Origin: Diprion similis
Lineage: Eukaryota > Arthropoda > Insecta > Hymenoptera > Diprionidae
Assembly (NCBI RefSeq): GCF_021155765.1
Contig: NC_060108.1
Coordinates: 12,559,425 to 12,623,424 of the forward strand
Length of the DNA stretch: 64,000 nucleotides
Direction: 5' to 3'
Shown: positions 50,983-60,882 of the stretch, one piece after another
How positions within the stretch are numbered: position 1 is the first letter of the stretch
Layout of the letters: each line of letters starts with the position of its first letter
The notes under the pieces: model-generated
Seen by the model: only the letters and a program-made list of their open reading frames with translations
Databases searched by the model: none
What the model was told of the DNA's origin: nothing
Position numbers and translations under genes: made by a program

Positions 50983-51486
50983 TGAACATTAGACTGTATC
51001 AAAAAAATTGACCATTTTTTTTTTTTTGAAAAATATACTGAAAATATTGTTCAGGATACCGAAAAAAGGCGCCTGTTAAAATGGGAGCTCTTAATTTTAA
51101 TACTAAGAAGTGCCTCATCGCGATTTTCTACTCTCCATAAGAATAACATGGCAAAAAAAGGACCTCAAATAACTTTTGAAGGAGTAGATTTATCGTAAAA
51201 TGACAAGAGACCTTTTTTGTAGAACGTTCAATTTCCTACAAAATCATGTTTATGAATTTTCTGTAGGACGCGTCGTTATCTAGTTATAAAAATCGCAAGG
51301 AGGGAGAACCATTTTTGCCATGTTATTCTTATGGAAAGTAGAAAATCGCGATGAGGCACTTCTTAGTATTAAAATTAAGAGGTCCTATTTCAACAGGCGC
51401 CTTTTTTCGGTATCCTGAACAATATTTTCAGTATATTTTTCAAAAAAAAAAAATACTCAATTTTTTTGATACAATCTAATGAACAT
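50983..51486. mobile_element. Fold-back MITE with about 175-base inverted arms
   Basis: The left arm (50983-51157) and the reverse complement of the right arm (51312-51486) match almost base for base over about 175 bases. Shared words include TGTATCAAAAAAATTGA, ATACTGAAAATATTGTTC, GGATACCGAAAAAAGGCGCC and AAGTGCCTCATCGCGATTTT. A unique centre of about 150 bases separates them. The outer end (AGACTGTATCAAAAAAATTG) resembles Tc1/mariner-type ends, an inference only. The transcript would form a very long hairpin. Confidence 0.85.
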
Positions 51487-52112
51487 AATGGTTATAATTA
51501 CGAGTTCGCGAAGAGTTACTGGAAACTGTATGTATATTGGAGATATTGAAGCATTTGCAAATCAACTTTAAAGCGTATAATTTATATTTACGCACGTTCA
51601 GCGATGTTAAAAGTGTAAAAATTGCCAATTCCAGACGGAAGGGACAAAAACTAATGAAACAAGATCTAAAAAATTCGTTGCTCGAATTTTTACCTGGCTA
51701 ACATTTTGCCACTCCGGTTTGTTAACGAGCTGCATATGAATATATCTGTTTCATGATTAATTGTGATTTGTGTATTTATATTCAAAGTTTGCAGTTTCTT
51801 ACAGTATACTGGATATGGCTTGTCAGTCTTTTAAGACTAAAACCTAATTACACTGAGATATATACAATATATTATATGTATAAATACAAATCATAATGTG
51901 GTCTGTATAGTCTTATAGCTACTTAGAACGGAGCCAAATTGAACATGGATTAAAATTCTACCGGGCATCTAACTGATAATCGCAATATAGCGCATATTTA
52001 CAAAATTACTGAAACCCCACTCAAGTATAAAAATTAAACTATTTCACAGATATGTATTTGAGTAATATGTTTTTTTTTTTTTTTGTTTTTAACAAATTCC
52101 AATACAATTCAA
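51487..52112. other. Spacer and dehydrogenase 3' untranslated region
   Basis: AT-rich, no coding sequence; convergent 3' ends of symplekin and the short-chain dehydrogenase gene. Confidence 0.5.
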
Positions 52113-54666
52113 TCATGCGAAATCAACACCAGTGTCCAATAGATCTCTCAGCATGAACGATGCCTTCTTCGGAAGTATTCTATACATAAATATTGAAAAA
52201 AATCGTCATCAAGTTGTTAATCAACAAATAATCGATAATTTATATCTGTACCTAATAAAGTGGGCAGAAATACTCCAAAAAGTAGGAAATAAGAACTCAA
52301 CAAAATAGAGCTTTTATTAAATTCCAGCGAATTTACTATACCTGAGGATATGCCCGAGGTAGAGAAGATACCCCGGCACGCTGAACTCCGCATAATTTCT
52401 TCGAACTCCGTCTAATATCTGTTTGGCAGCTTCCGCAGCTGGCATGGTTCCAAAATAACTCGGAATCCTGTCGTTTCAATAGTAAAATCTTAATTCCGGT
52501 TAAAACCACAATAAGAAAGTGAAAATAACGTTACTTGCACCGGATTTTTGAACATTATTACCATCTCAGTTTCATACCTGAATCGAATATCCTTAGCAAC
52601 TTCGGCACCGACGATAAATGGGTATACGTGAATTAGCGTCACCATTATATTACTATTCGAATGCCTAAGTTCGGTGTGTAGGGACTCGGCTAATCCTTGA
52701 ACAGCAAATTGGGCTGTAGAAAGCGGCACTCTACCACCTCGAGTCGCGCCACCAGACAGGCCTGCTACTGATGATAAAACCACAACGTGGCCACGGCCTG
52801 CACGTTGCATGCAGGGCAGCACTGAATCTAGAAGCTGAGGAAAATATCTGTTATTTATAAATGAAAAACAATTAAAGCTGACAGAAAAACAAAAGTTGAA
52901 ATTGGTACAGTGGAGATTTAAACAAGCTGCAATCTGAATTCGGCATTTAAATTATAATGGGAATCATTGGTCAAAATTTGAAAGATTATTTGTCCCGTAC
53001 AGTAATTCATTGGCTCTCATTATCTTATAATAAAAGTAAGATTTTTCGTCGGCTCTTGGTCTAAATAATAAAATCTTACCCAGAAATGACTGAGCACGGA
53101 GACATCCATTGTTTCGCGAATTTCTGGAGGATCTTGAATCAGAGCTCGTGGACTAGGAACGCCACAGCAATGTAGAAGCATGGTAACTTCACCCAATTCG
53201 GATCTGACTTTTTCAACAATATGACCAACCTGAAATGGTGTTGAAAGAATTTAAAACTTTTGGAATTCATTTGAACTTCTGGAATTGTTCATATCGTTAT
53301 TACACACTTGTTCCCTGTCAGTGACATCGCATACGTAAGAACTCGCTATACCCGTTTGACGAGCGCGTTTTGTAGTCGCCTCACAAGTCTCCATGTTTAT
53401 ATCAATGCAAGCTACTGTTACTCCAAGCTGAGAAAGTTGAAGAGCTATCTCTCTCCCAACTCCGCGGCCGGCGCCTATTACCTGAATAAAAGTGAAATTG
53501 ATGAAGTTGTTTTTATAATTTTTATTGGATTAGTGAAAATGTTGATCTTGCGGAAGAGGAAAATTTCACAGAGCAAAAGGCAGAATTCTACTTTGGGTGC
53601 TGGAAAAAAAGACTATTTTTATGAATTTTTTACGAGATTATGAATAAAGATGTAGATGTAGAGTTTGTTAGGCAGTTAAAAAATTTTATTACATATTTTA
53701 TGCACTTTATGCGTCAGAGCTGGTGTTCAGATTTCAAAAATGGGCCATCTGAAGTAGAAATATTTTGAATTTGTAGGTTCAATGTATCACTAGCAACAGG
53801 CTGAACTTGAATTGTTTAAAAAAATTTATTTTCACAATTTTTTTCGGCCAAAACCAGTGAAAAAACATGCAATTCTTTCTTTCTTTTTTTTTCGTCGCCA
53901 TTCTGTTATTTTTGCATGTACATTGAAAAGTCTAGGTCAGTCGGTCGCTAGTCATACATTGAACCTGAAAATTCAAAATTTTCCTGTTTTGGATGGCCCA
54001 TTTTTGAAATTTCAACGCCAGCACTGACTCATCTACTAATCGAGGCGTTGTATTCAAATGGTGTTTATTCTTATGTTCAAAGTGCATAAAATATATGATA
54101 AAATTTTTTATAATGCATGTCAAGAGCGTATTTATTAAGCTCAACAATCCCTGCATCAATATCTTTATTCATAATCTGATAAAAAATTTATAAAAATAGC
54201 ATTTTTATCCAGCGCCCAAAGTAGAATCTTGCCTTAATAATCTGGTAACTGTTTAAAAATCACGAAATTATGAATAACAAAGACTATTCTTTACATCTGA
54301 TCGAAAATAATAAAATAGAATAAATAACTGAAAATTATCTAACAATTTTCTATTGATCAAAATTGTGTGATGTTAAGAAATTAAATTGAAGCAACCATTA
54401 GGAAACAAATCCCAAAATGAATATGTGATTGTGAATGCAATGGTTAAGATTGAAAGACAACTTTATCGAGTTGCCTATTTTTTATTATTTTTCTTTTCTC
54501 CTTGTTGCGAATAGTTTCTTACCATAGCAACTTCCCCTTGTAGACTCTTCAAGGGAGGAGGCCTGAGTGTTCTGAACAGGGCGACAAGCACTGCAAACCA
54601 TATTCCAACGCAAAGAGAGCAAAGGTCCAGAGCCAATACGACCAAAGAATAAACACGGAGCAACAT
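52113..54666 (-). CDS. SDR16C/HSD17B11-like short-chain dehydrogenase, probable pseudoenzyme
   Basis: Six exons: 54666-54523, 53481-53308, 53229-53080, 52834-52578, 52467-52342, 52179-52113. All are in phase, giving 305 residues, the usual length of HSD17B11/SDR16C5 proteins. Residues about 1-35 form a hydrophobic anchor (MLLRVYSLVVLALDLC), as in lipid-droplet/ER members. The Rossmann cofactor motif is mostly kept (VIGAGRGVGRE, 49-59, with the usual Thr replaced by Ile), as are CIDIN and CDVTD. The catalytic site is not. NNAG is HCCG (126-129), the structural Asn is Ser150, and the YxxxK motif reads LSTAQ (Tyr to Leu194, Lys to Gln198). Only the catalytic Ser (about 178, SSVAG) remains. The frame is intact with clean splice sites, so the gene looks maintained but unable to catalyse the normal SDR reaction. 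The C-terminus (RDLLDTGVDFA) is family-like. Confidence 0.9.
53577..54235. mobile_element. Fold-back element inside the dehydrogenase first intron
   Basis: Almost the entire 660-base segment is one imperfect inverted repeat. Left AAGGCAGAATTCTACTTTGG (from 53577) pairs with right AAGGCAAGATTCTACTTTGG (reverse strand from 54235). Further shared blocks are GATTATGAATAAAGAT, TATTTTATGCACTTT, TTTCAAAAATGGGCCATC and GGTTCAATGTAT-ACTAGC. By eye the arms extend about 260-300 bases with moderate divergence, so it is older than the fold-back element at 50983. No transposase and no clear target duplication. Confidence 0.8.
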
Positions 54667-56032
54667 AGTTGGTCGCTTTCTGTGCTTCGATTTTACCTAC
54701 GAGGTATAACTGAGCAATTTACCAGTATTCGTTAAACTTTTATATAAAATAAAAAAAATTCAGGCAAACAAAATGAAAAAAAAGTTGTGGACAAGCAGAT
54801 AAGCTGATATAAAATTTGCAACAATCTATGTGTAACTGGTAAGTGGATGGAGACTGTTTTTGCAATATAAAAAAAAACAACTTTCATTTCAGTGTTTGCT
54901 AACACTACTTATACATTTTTTATTTACCATTTTTGGAAAAAGTATATTCGTAAAAGAAAAAAAGGACATGAAAAAAAAAAAAAAAAATACCGTAATGATG
55001 AAATGAAATTTTGTTGACGTTTAAAAATCTCGCACACCCGTATAACGATTGGCAGTAAGTTAATCTAAGCGGCGACCGCAAATGCGTCTACCTTTTATCT
55101 CAGGCCACCGTGAACTTCGACTGATAAGGAGGACGATGCATACTATATATAGTGATGTAAACGTAGTATAAGTTCTATGCTCGTCATACTACGCTACGCT
55201 ACTTTTATTCTAACCTCTCATAAATTTTACTGACTATTTCGTTAACGCGCATGCCTGTTGTAAAAAAAGCATTGCCAAGGTGGCCATTCAATCCCATAAT
55301 TGAATAAAACTTATGTTACCATCAGGGTTCAGTATGCAATGTAAAGACCATTGAGATAACGTTTACCGAAGCTAGTAAACTTAGAGAGAGAAAAGTACAT
55401 GTTCGTTATTATGTGCCTCTCTTGCTCTGCACGTGATTGGTCGATACGTTTTCACTTAGCCAATCAAGTGCAGAGTGAGAGAGACGGAGAAACCCGAATA
55501 TATATATATATAGATATATACATATATATTTCAAATCAAAACCCCTTTCAACACGCGACTCTAGCGGCGAATGTGAGAACTATGCAATTCGTGATCGCAC
55601 AGCGAGACACCCCCACCACTGGAGTTGCAATACCTGTAGAGTAGCTGGACCGTTCTGTAGCTTTTGTGAGTTCGGACGGTACGGACCAATGACCGTTGTC
55701 TAACCGGTGATCGAAGAAGTGACGTAGAGTGTTGACATGTGAGTGAAAAGAGTGACGTACTACCAGGAATAAAAATATTAGAGTTGCCTTTCGTTAAATT
55801 CGTTGGCTCTAGATCGAGGATGACGGCAACAATGTTTTTAGCTTGAACTAAAAACAAAAATACCCGAATCCTCGTTATTTAAAGGGTCACCCCAATGCTA
55901 ACGTAAAGTGCGATTAAAGCGAATAGAGAAGCTGTACAGTCTTGTACAACCTTGTAGATTTTAAAGTGGTGGTTGTGAAAGTGTTGTGTGTTGACATTGT
56001 GGATCAGGCGATTCAAACAGAACCTCACCGCG
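54667..56032. other. Divergent promoter region between the dehydrogenase and RNF7
   Basis: The dehydrogenase starts leftward at 54666 and RNF7 rightward at 56033, so both promoters should lie here. The stretch 55020-55760 is GC-richer, contains paired CCAAT boxes (see the entry at 55417) and a degenerate TA repeat at 55498-55530. The exact start sites cannot be read. Confidence 0.5.
55417..55483. promoter_or_regulatory. Inverted repeat carrying paired CCAAT boxes and an E-box
   Basis: CTCTCTTGCTCTGCACGTGA followed by TTGGT (left, 55417-55441) is mirrored by AGCCAATCAAGTGCAGAGTG and AGAGAG (right, 55458-55483). About 21 of 25 positions are complementary. Each arm holds one CCAAT box, in opposite orientation. 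The left arm also has a perfect E-box (CACGTG). It lies about 0.55-0.6 kb upstream of the RNF7 start codon and about 0.75 kb upstream of the dehydrogenase start. Confidence 0.55.
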
Positions 56033-56186
56033 ATGGCAGAATCAGAGCAAGATAATTTGGAACGAGGGGATGGTGACAACATGAAAACGGAAAATTTTTT
56101 CACCCTCAAAAAGTGGAATGCTGTCGCTATGTGGAGCTGGGACGTCGAGTGTGACACTTGCGCTATATGCCGGGTCCAGGTGATGG
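56033..56186 (+). CDS. RNF7: RNF7/Rbx2 (Roc2) RING-box protein, first coding exon only
   Basis: RNF7 is the RING-H2 subunit of cullin-5-type ubiquitin ligases and recruits the E2 enzyme. The exon encodes [15 protein letters not shown], then [19 protein letters not shown] and [12 protein letters not shown], nearly identical to the vertebrate protein ([26 protein letters not shown]), including the first zinc ligands. The ATG context (CCGCGATGG) is good. The exon ends at ATG G|GTGAGT in phase 1. The next exon (expected DACLRCQAENK... and the Cys/His RING-H2 half) is not visible between here and the right edge, so the gene is partial here. It may lie beyond the window across a long intron that would contain the sugar transporter. 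Confidence 0.85.
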
Positions 56187-57321
56187 GTGAGTTGCATAAC
56201 CTAACTTAACCTAACCTAAAAAGCTTTCTCTAAGGTGTTCAGTTGCTAGTTCTCCTTTGGCGGAGGAAATTTTAGCCGGTTCAAATGCGCCCTGATTATC
56301 CTGAGTATCTATTAATCATACGTCATCAAACATTTCTTTTAACGTCAGAACTTCCAACCTCGCTCGTTTTGCACATAAACGAGAGAAACCTATTAAATAG
56401 TTGACATTTAATTTTTACCATTCAAAATAGAACGGCATGCGTTAGTGTTTTGTTGAAATTGTTCACTTGGTATTCAAAAGTGTTATTTAAATAGAATATA
56501 TCGAATGAATATACTTCGTGGTATGAGACACAGGGACTAAGTGTTTATCAAAAATGCCTGCATGTATGCAACATAACGTACACGGCTGTCGCAGCTAGTG
56601 CGAAAATGCTGATTATAGGCGTATAAAATCCTTGATCACCCGTAATACTTATCGCTATGTTTGAAAACGTGTACGAGAAGGGCAGAAGCAGTGGTTACGA
56701 GCTCGAGTATCGAAAGGTTGAATGTTCGAATTTTAAATCTTGAAAATTTGACAAAGTCTGCATTCTACAATTTTTTCGACGGCTTAGCTCTCGAGTTATT
56801 TGCTAGGGTCTTTTGAAATTCTCGACGTATGCAGAAACGAAAATAATGCCCATGTGGTACATATTTGAAAAATCCGAGAGATGGAATCATTGACTAGTAT
56901 AAAATGAACTTTTGATTTCCGAGAATCGCCCAAAAAATTAAAAATTACAATCAATACTGATATCAAAAATGCAATGGTTACAAGTATATCATAGTTATCA
57001 AGTTTCATTTGTCTGATTGGCTGCTGCTTATAAATTTGATCTATAAAAAGGATTTGAATGAAAGCAGGAATGCATTTTCCAACGATAAATACACCCCCCC
57101 CCCCCCCCCCCACCCTTTTATTCTTTCAACTATACAACTTGTTCGTATACCTAAACTTTCTTACACTGGATAAAGCATTAACGAAACAAAAGTCTTCTGT
57201 ATTGAAAAAAAATATGAATACATCTCCATCGCCGTAATATTATTAACATTGTCGTTCACAAGTATCATTCAGATGAAGATGCGACTTATAAATAACTTGA
57301 TTTGGAAACTGTAATCATAAT

Positions 57322-57713
57322 TTAACCCTAACTGGTCACGCTGGGTCAATTTAATCCCAAACATTCTTCAAACTTCTCGTAGAGTTCAGGAATAAACTAT
57401 TATTATAGTTTTTTCTGCTCAAAATCAATTCTGTAAAAAAAAAAAAAAAAAACGAAACCAGAAAAAAACCACTACCGTAGAAATTTTTTTTCTGTCTTAC
57501 ACTAATTTTGCCGATGTTGTAAAAAACTTGATAATCAATTTTGGGTTGAAAAACTGAGAAAGCTTTTTCTGCGATTCTTAAACAATACATAGATTTTTTT
57601 TAGGTTTTGAAAACTCGTTATTGAAGCATGTTATCACTTTTTTAGAGCTGAGATGAATTTCACCCACTGTAACCGTTATGCGATTCTATTGAGGTGTGAC
57701 CTATTAGGGTTGA
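57322..57713. mobile_element. piggyBac-like MITE, 392 bases
   Basis: Starts TTAACCCTAACTGGTCAC and ends, read on the other strand, TCAACCCTAATAGGTCACAC, so the inverted ends match well and one TTAA has mutated to TTGA. Its ends and right-hand 170 bases (AGCTTTTTCTGCGATTCTTA, CGATTCTATTGAGGTGTGAC) match the element at 5407-6938. It is an internally deleted relative with no coding capacity. Confidence 0.8.
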
Positions 57714-59048
57714 TAAAAAATAAGATCATATCGGTTGAATATGATGTATTCTTTTCTTTTTTTTTTCCTAACTTTTTCTTTATTGTACATAAAATATTAT
57801 CCTTTACGATCTAAACGAATATGTTTGTCGTGTAACATTACATTATGGTATGCGAGTAGATCGTGAGTATTAAAAATATAAAAATTTATATATAATATAT
57901 GACATACTTAATTTATATATCCGCGCGTAGTTCGCCCGCCATTCTTTGTATGCATTGGCTTTGTACATACATACACACATTAAAAAATCTTTAACACTTC
58001 TCATTTATCACATTTACGTGTATTTCTCATTAAATTTGAGATTGAATTATCCGCGTATATATTCATGATAAACAAATCTGAAGAAAAGTAACGACTGTAA
58101 TAATATTACAGGAATAAAGTGTCAGTAATAACAATAGCGTGGGTATAGTAATAAAACTAATTCAACATTCAATTCGGTATAATGGATATATGATGTTAAA
58201 ATGGAATAATGCAAAAGACGTAAAGCATTTGAGTTTTCTTTAATTTTTTTAATTATTTATTCGTCACTTAATCCTTGGATAAAAAATAGATTATTACCAT
58301 TCCAACGATATGTATGGACAACTAAATCTATAATAATAATAATAATCATGATTCGTGTGCGTAAAACATATTATACGATATCAAGACCAGATCGATGGAA
58401 GAAAATTCATGTGTTTAAAATTCAGTGAAATGCATTTTTTTTTTGCGTAAAACAAAATAAAATTCCAGCTTCAAAGAACTTTGGAAATCGAATTGAATCT
58501 GAATTCTATTATCCTTTTTTTTTGTGGCTTGGTTTTTCTTTTTCATTGTGTGAACTCGTTATTGATCTTCAAAATATTTGAATTTTATCCCATTTATGCA
58601 ACGCACAATATACATTTTATCGCATTTGTTTCTTACTTGGTTAGATGAGATTCAATTAGGACACTGAAATCGCTGTTTTCATATTCGAATTTGAACGAAC
58701 AAACGTTATTTAAATTAAGTATCTACATAAATATATACATATAATATACAATATCGTCTGCTGGTTTGGTTCCTTCTTCTCATTTTTTTTCTCAACTCGT
58801 TGAAAAAGAATATATTTCGTTCCAGTATGAGTGTTAATTTGCGATAGCAGAGTCCTAATGAAATTGATCTAAACAACAATAAGTAGTGCAACATTTTTTT
58901 CTTTAATATTCGACCAAAGTCCATTTATTACTTTATAAACTGTATGAGTTTTGTGTTCATTTTCATAAAAAAAAAAAAATTCTAACACATGCTTTTATGT
59001 ATCTAACATATCCTCCTACCCGCTATTAATATGGTACGTCATATCTCG

Positions 59049-59049
<1 letters not shown>

Positions 59050-59128
<79 letters not shown>
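59050..59128. repeat. Long TA microsatellite
   Basis: About 39 TA units, the longest simple repeat in the window. Confidence 0.97.
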
Positions 59129-59130
<2 letters not shown>

Positions 59131-60140
59131 ATAAAATATAGAGATAAATTATAATATTAATCTACAGGTAACATACAATATTATTTACTTTTCTATATCG
59201 AAGAAAATTTCATCGTATATTGTTCAGATAAACATTGAGAACGGTAATACGGAAAAAACAATGTATTATTTTACTTTTTCAATATTATTATTATATACAA
59301 AATCTAAATATAATAATTCTCATTTCAAACAAACCTTCGGTTTAAATTTTTCTCTCTTCCGTCTTATCGACGTTTACTAAATAATAGCAATTGTAATGAT
59401 AAATTGAAAATTAAGAAAAAAAAATGACAACTAAACAATATTATCTACAGAGGAATACATTACATTATAGAAATATAAATTTCTGTTTTTATAAATTAAA
59501 TACGAATATCTTATTTCTGGAACTATAATATATGTATATATATATATATATTTATTTTTATAACTAACTACGTATCATTAGGATTTAGGCACCGTTACGT
59601 TGTATTTCCGTGGAATGTTGTTATTTCATTTTTATCATTATTATCTTCGTCATAATCGACGATTATTTACATATATATTTGTATACATATATATCTTTTT
59701 TTTTTAATCCTTCGCATTCTGAGGTAGAGACTGTGCAAGTACATAGGAATGTATTTTGTCTGTTTTTTTTTTTTTTTTTTTGTTTTTGTTTTTCTTACAA
59801 ATTGTTTTTATAAAGCTTTATAATTCATCTAAAATATTGCTGTAAAATGATTCTGGGTCAAGTTTCCTTCTTTTTTCTCTCTCTTTTTAATTTTTTCTTA
59901 ACTTCATTACTTTACTTTTCTCATACTCCGGTCTTTTCCATTTCTTTTCAGTCCTAAAAACGTATATTGTATATATTACATACATTGTATACGTATTTTA
60001 CTCGGCGTTTTGTACTCTCATTAATTTTTTATGTGTAACATCGTAAAGTTGATTCGAAGAAGAGAATAATTTCAACGAAAATAAATGCGTTATAGTTTTA
60101 CATATATATAATCCCTCTTTGCACTTTCGGTTCTTTTCAA

Positions 60141-60166
60141 TTTCTTTCTTTCTTTCTTTCTTTCTT
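60141..60166. repeat. TTTC tetranucleotide repeat
   Basis: About six TTTC units in pyrimidine-rich sequence downstream of the transporter gene. Confidence 0.9.
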
Positions 60167-60368
60167 TTTTCCATTTTTTATCATCATTCATCAGCATGAA
60201 TCTATATCAGCAACACCGAGTCTATAAGATAAAAGGAAATGAAAAAAAAAAATATATGTATATAATGTATATTCACACTGTTCAGCTATTATACATATAT
60301 ACATATTGTATATTTGTACACTAATTCTTATACGCATATAATTACAACGTACGCACACATGCACACTA

Positions 60369-60399
<31 letters not shown>
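60369..60399. repeat. TTA trinucleotide repeat
   Basis: About ten TTA units. Confidence 0.95.
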
Positions 60400-60522
60400 A
60401 CATACGGGTAAAAATATTATATATAGCACGCTTCGTAAATTTGAGGAACATTTGTTTTGTTTTTTGTTTCGTTCTTGTCTTTTTTTGTTTTACTTTCACA
60501 AAGATGCGTCACAAAATAATGC

Positions 60523-60570
<48 letters not shown>
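60523..60570. repeat. CT dinucleotide repeat
   Basis: About 24 CT units, probably in the 3' untranslated region of the sugar transporter, 310 bases beyond its stop codon (GA repeat on the sense strand). Confidence 0.95.
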
Positions 60571-60574
<4 letters not shown>

Positions 60575-60882
60575 CTCTATCTCGCCGTTTGTTCTTTCAA
60601 CTTCGTTTTTCCATTCTTGGCGTATAATAATATTGCGTATACATTGGTATCTGTATTGTCTGTGAAACGATGGTTTTAAACGAATACCTATATTGAAATG
60701 CCATTGTGTATAATATAATATACTTCGTAAATTCTTTGGACTTATTTTATAATGTGTGTTCTTGAATATTATCGTGCATTGATGAGAAAATGAATTTGTA
60801 TTTAAAATATAAATGATAATTTGAAGTAAAATGGCGTGCAGGTCGAATCGGCCGATTGCGAAAAAGAAGTTATGTAATTTCG

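Larger units (their letters stand above)
56187..60882. other. RNF7 intron and transporter 3' region
   Basis: No coding exon recognised; I looked specifically for the RNF7 RING half. It holds a piggyBac-like MITE (57322-57713), an 18-base poly-C run (57094-57111) and several microsatellites. The right part should contain the 3' untranslated region of the minus-strand sugar transporter. Confidence 0.55.

Noticed and set aside
56197-56220. CCTAA/TTAGG-type words resembling insect telomere repeat
   Set aside because: Only a few degenerate units; such words are scattered in insect genomes and do not indicate a telomere.
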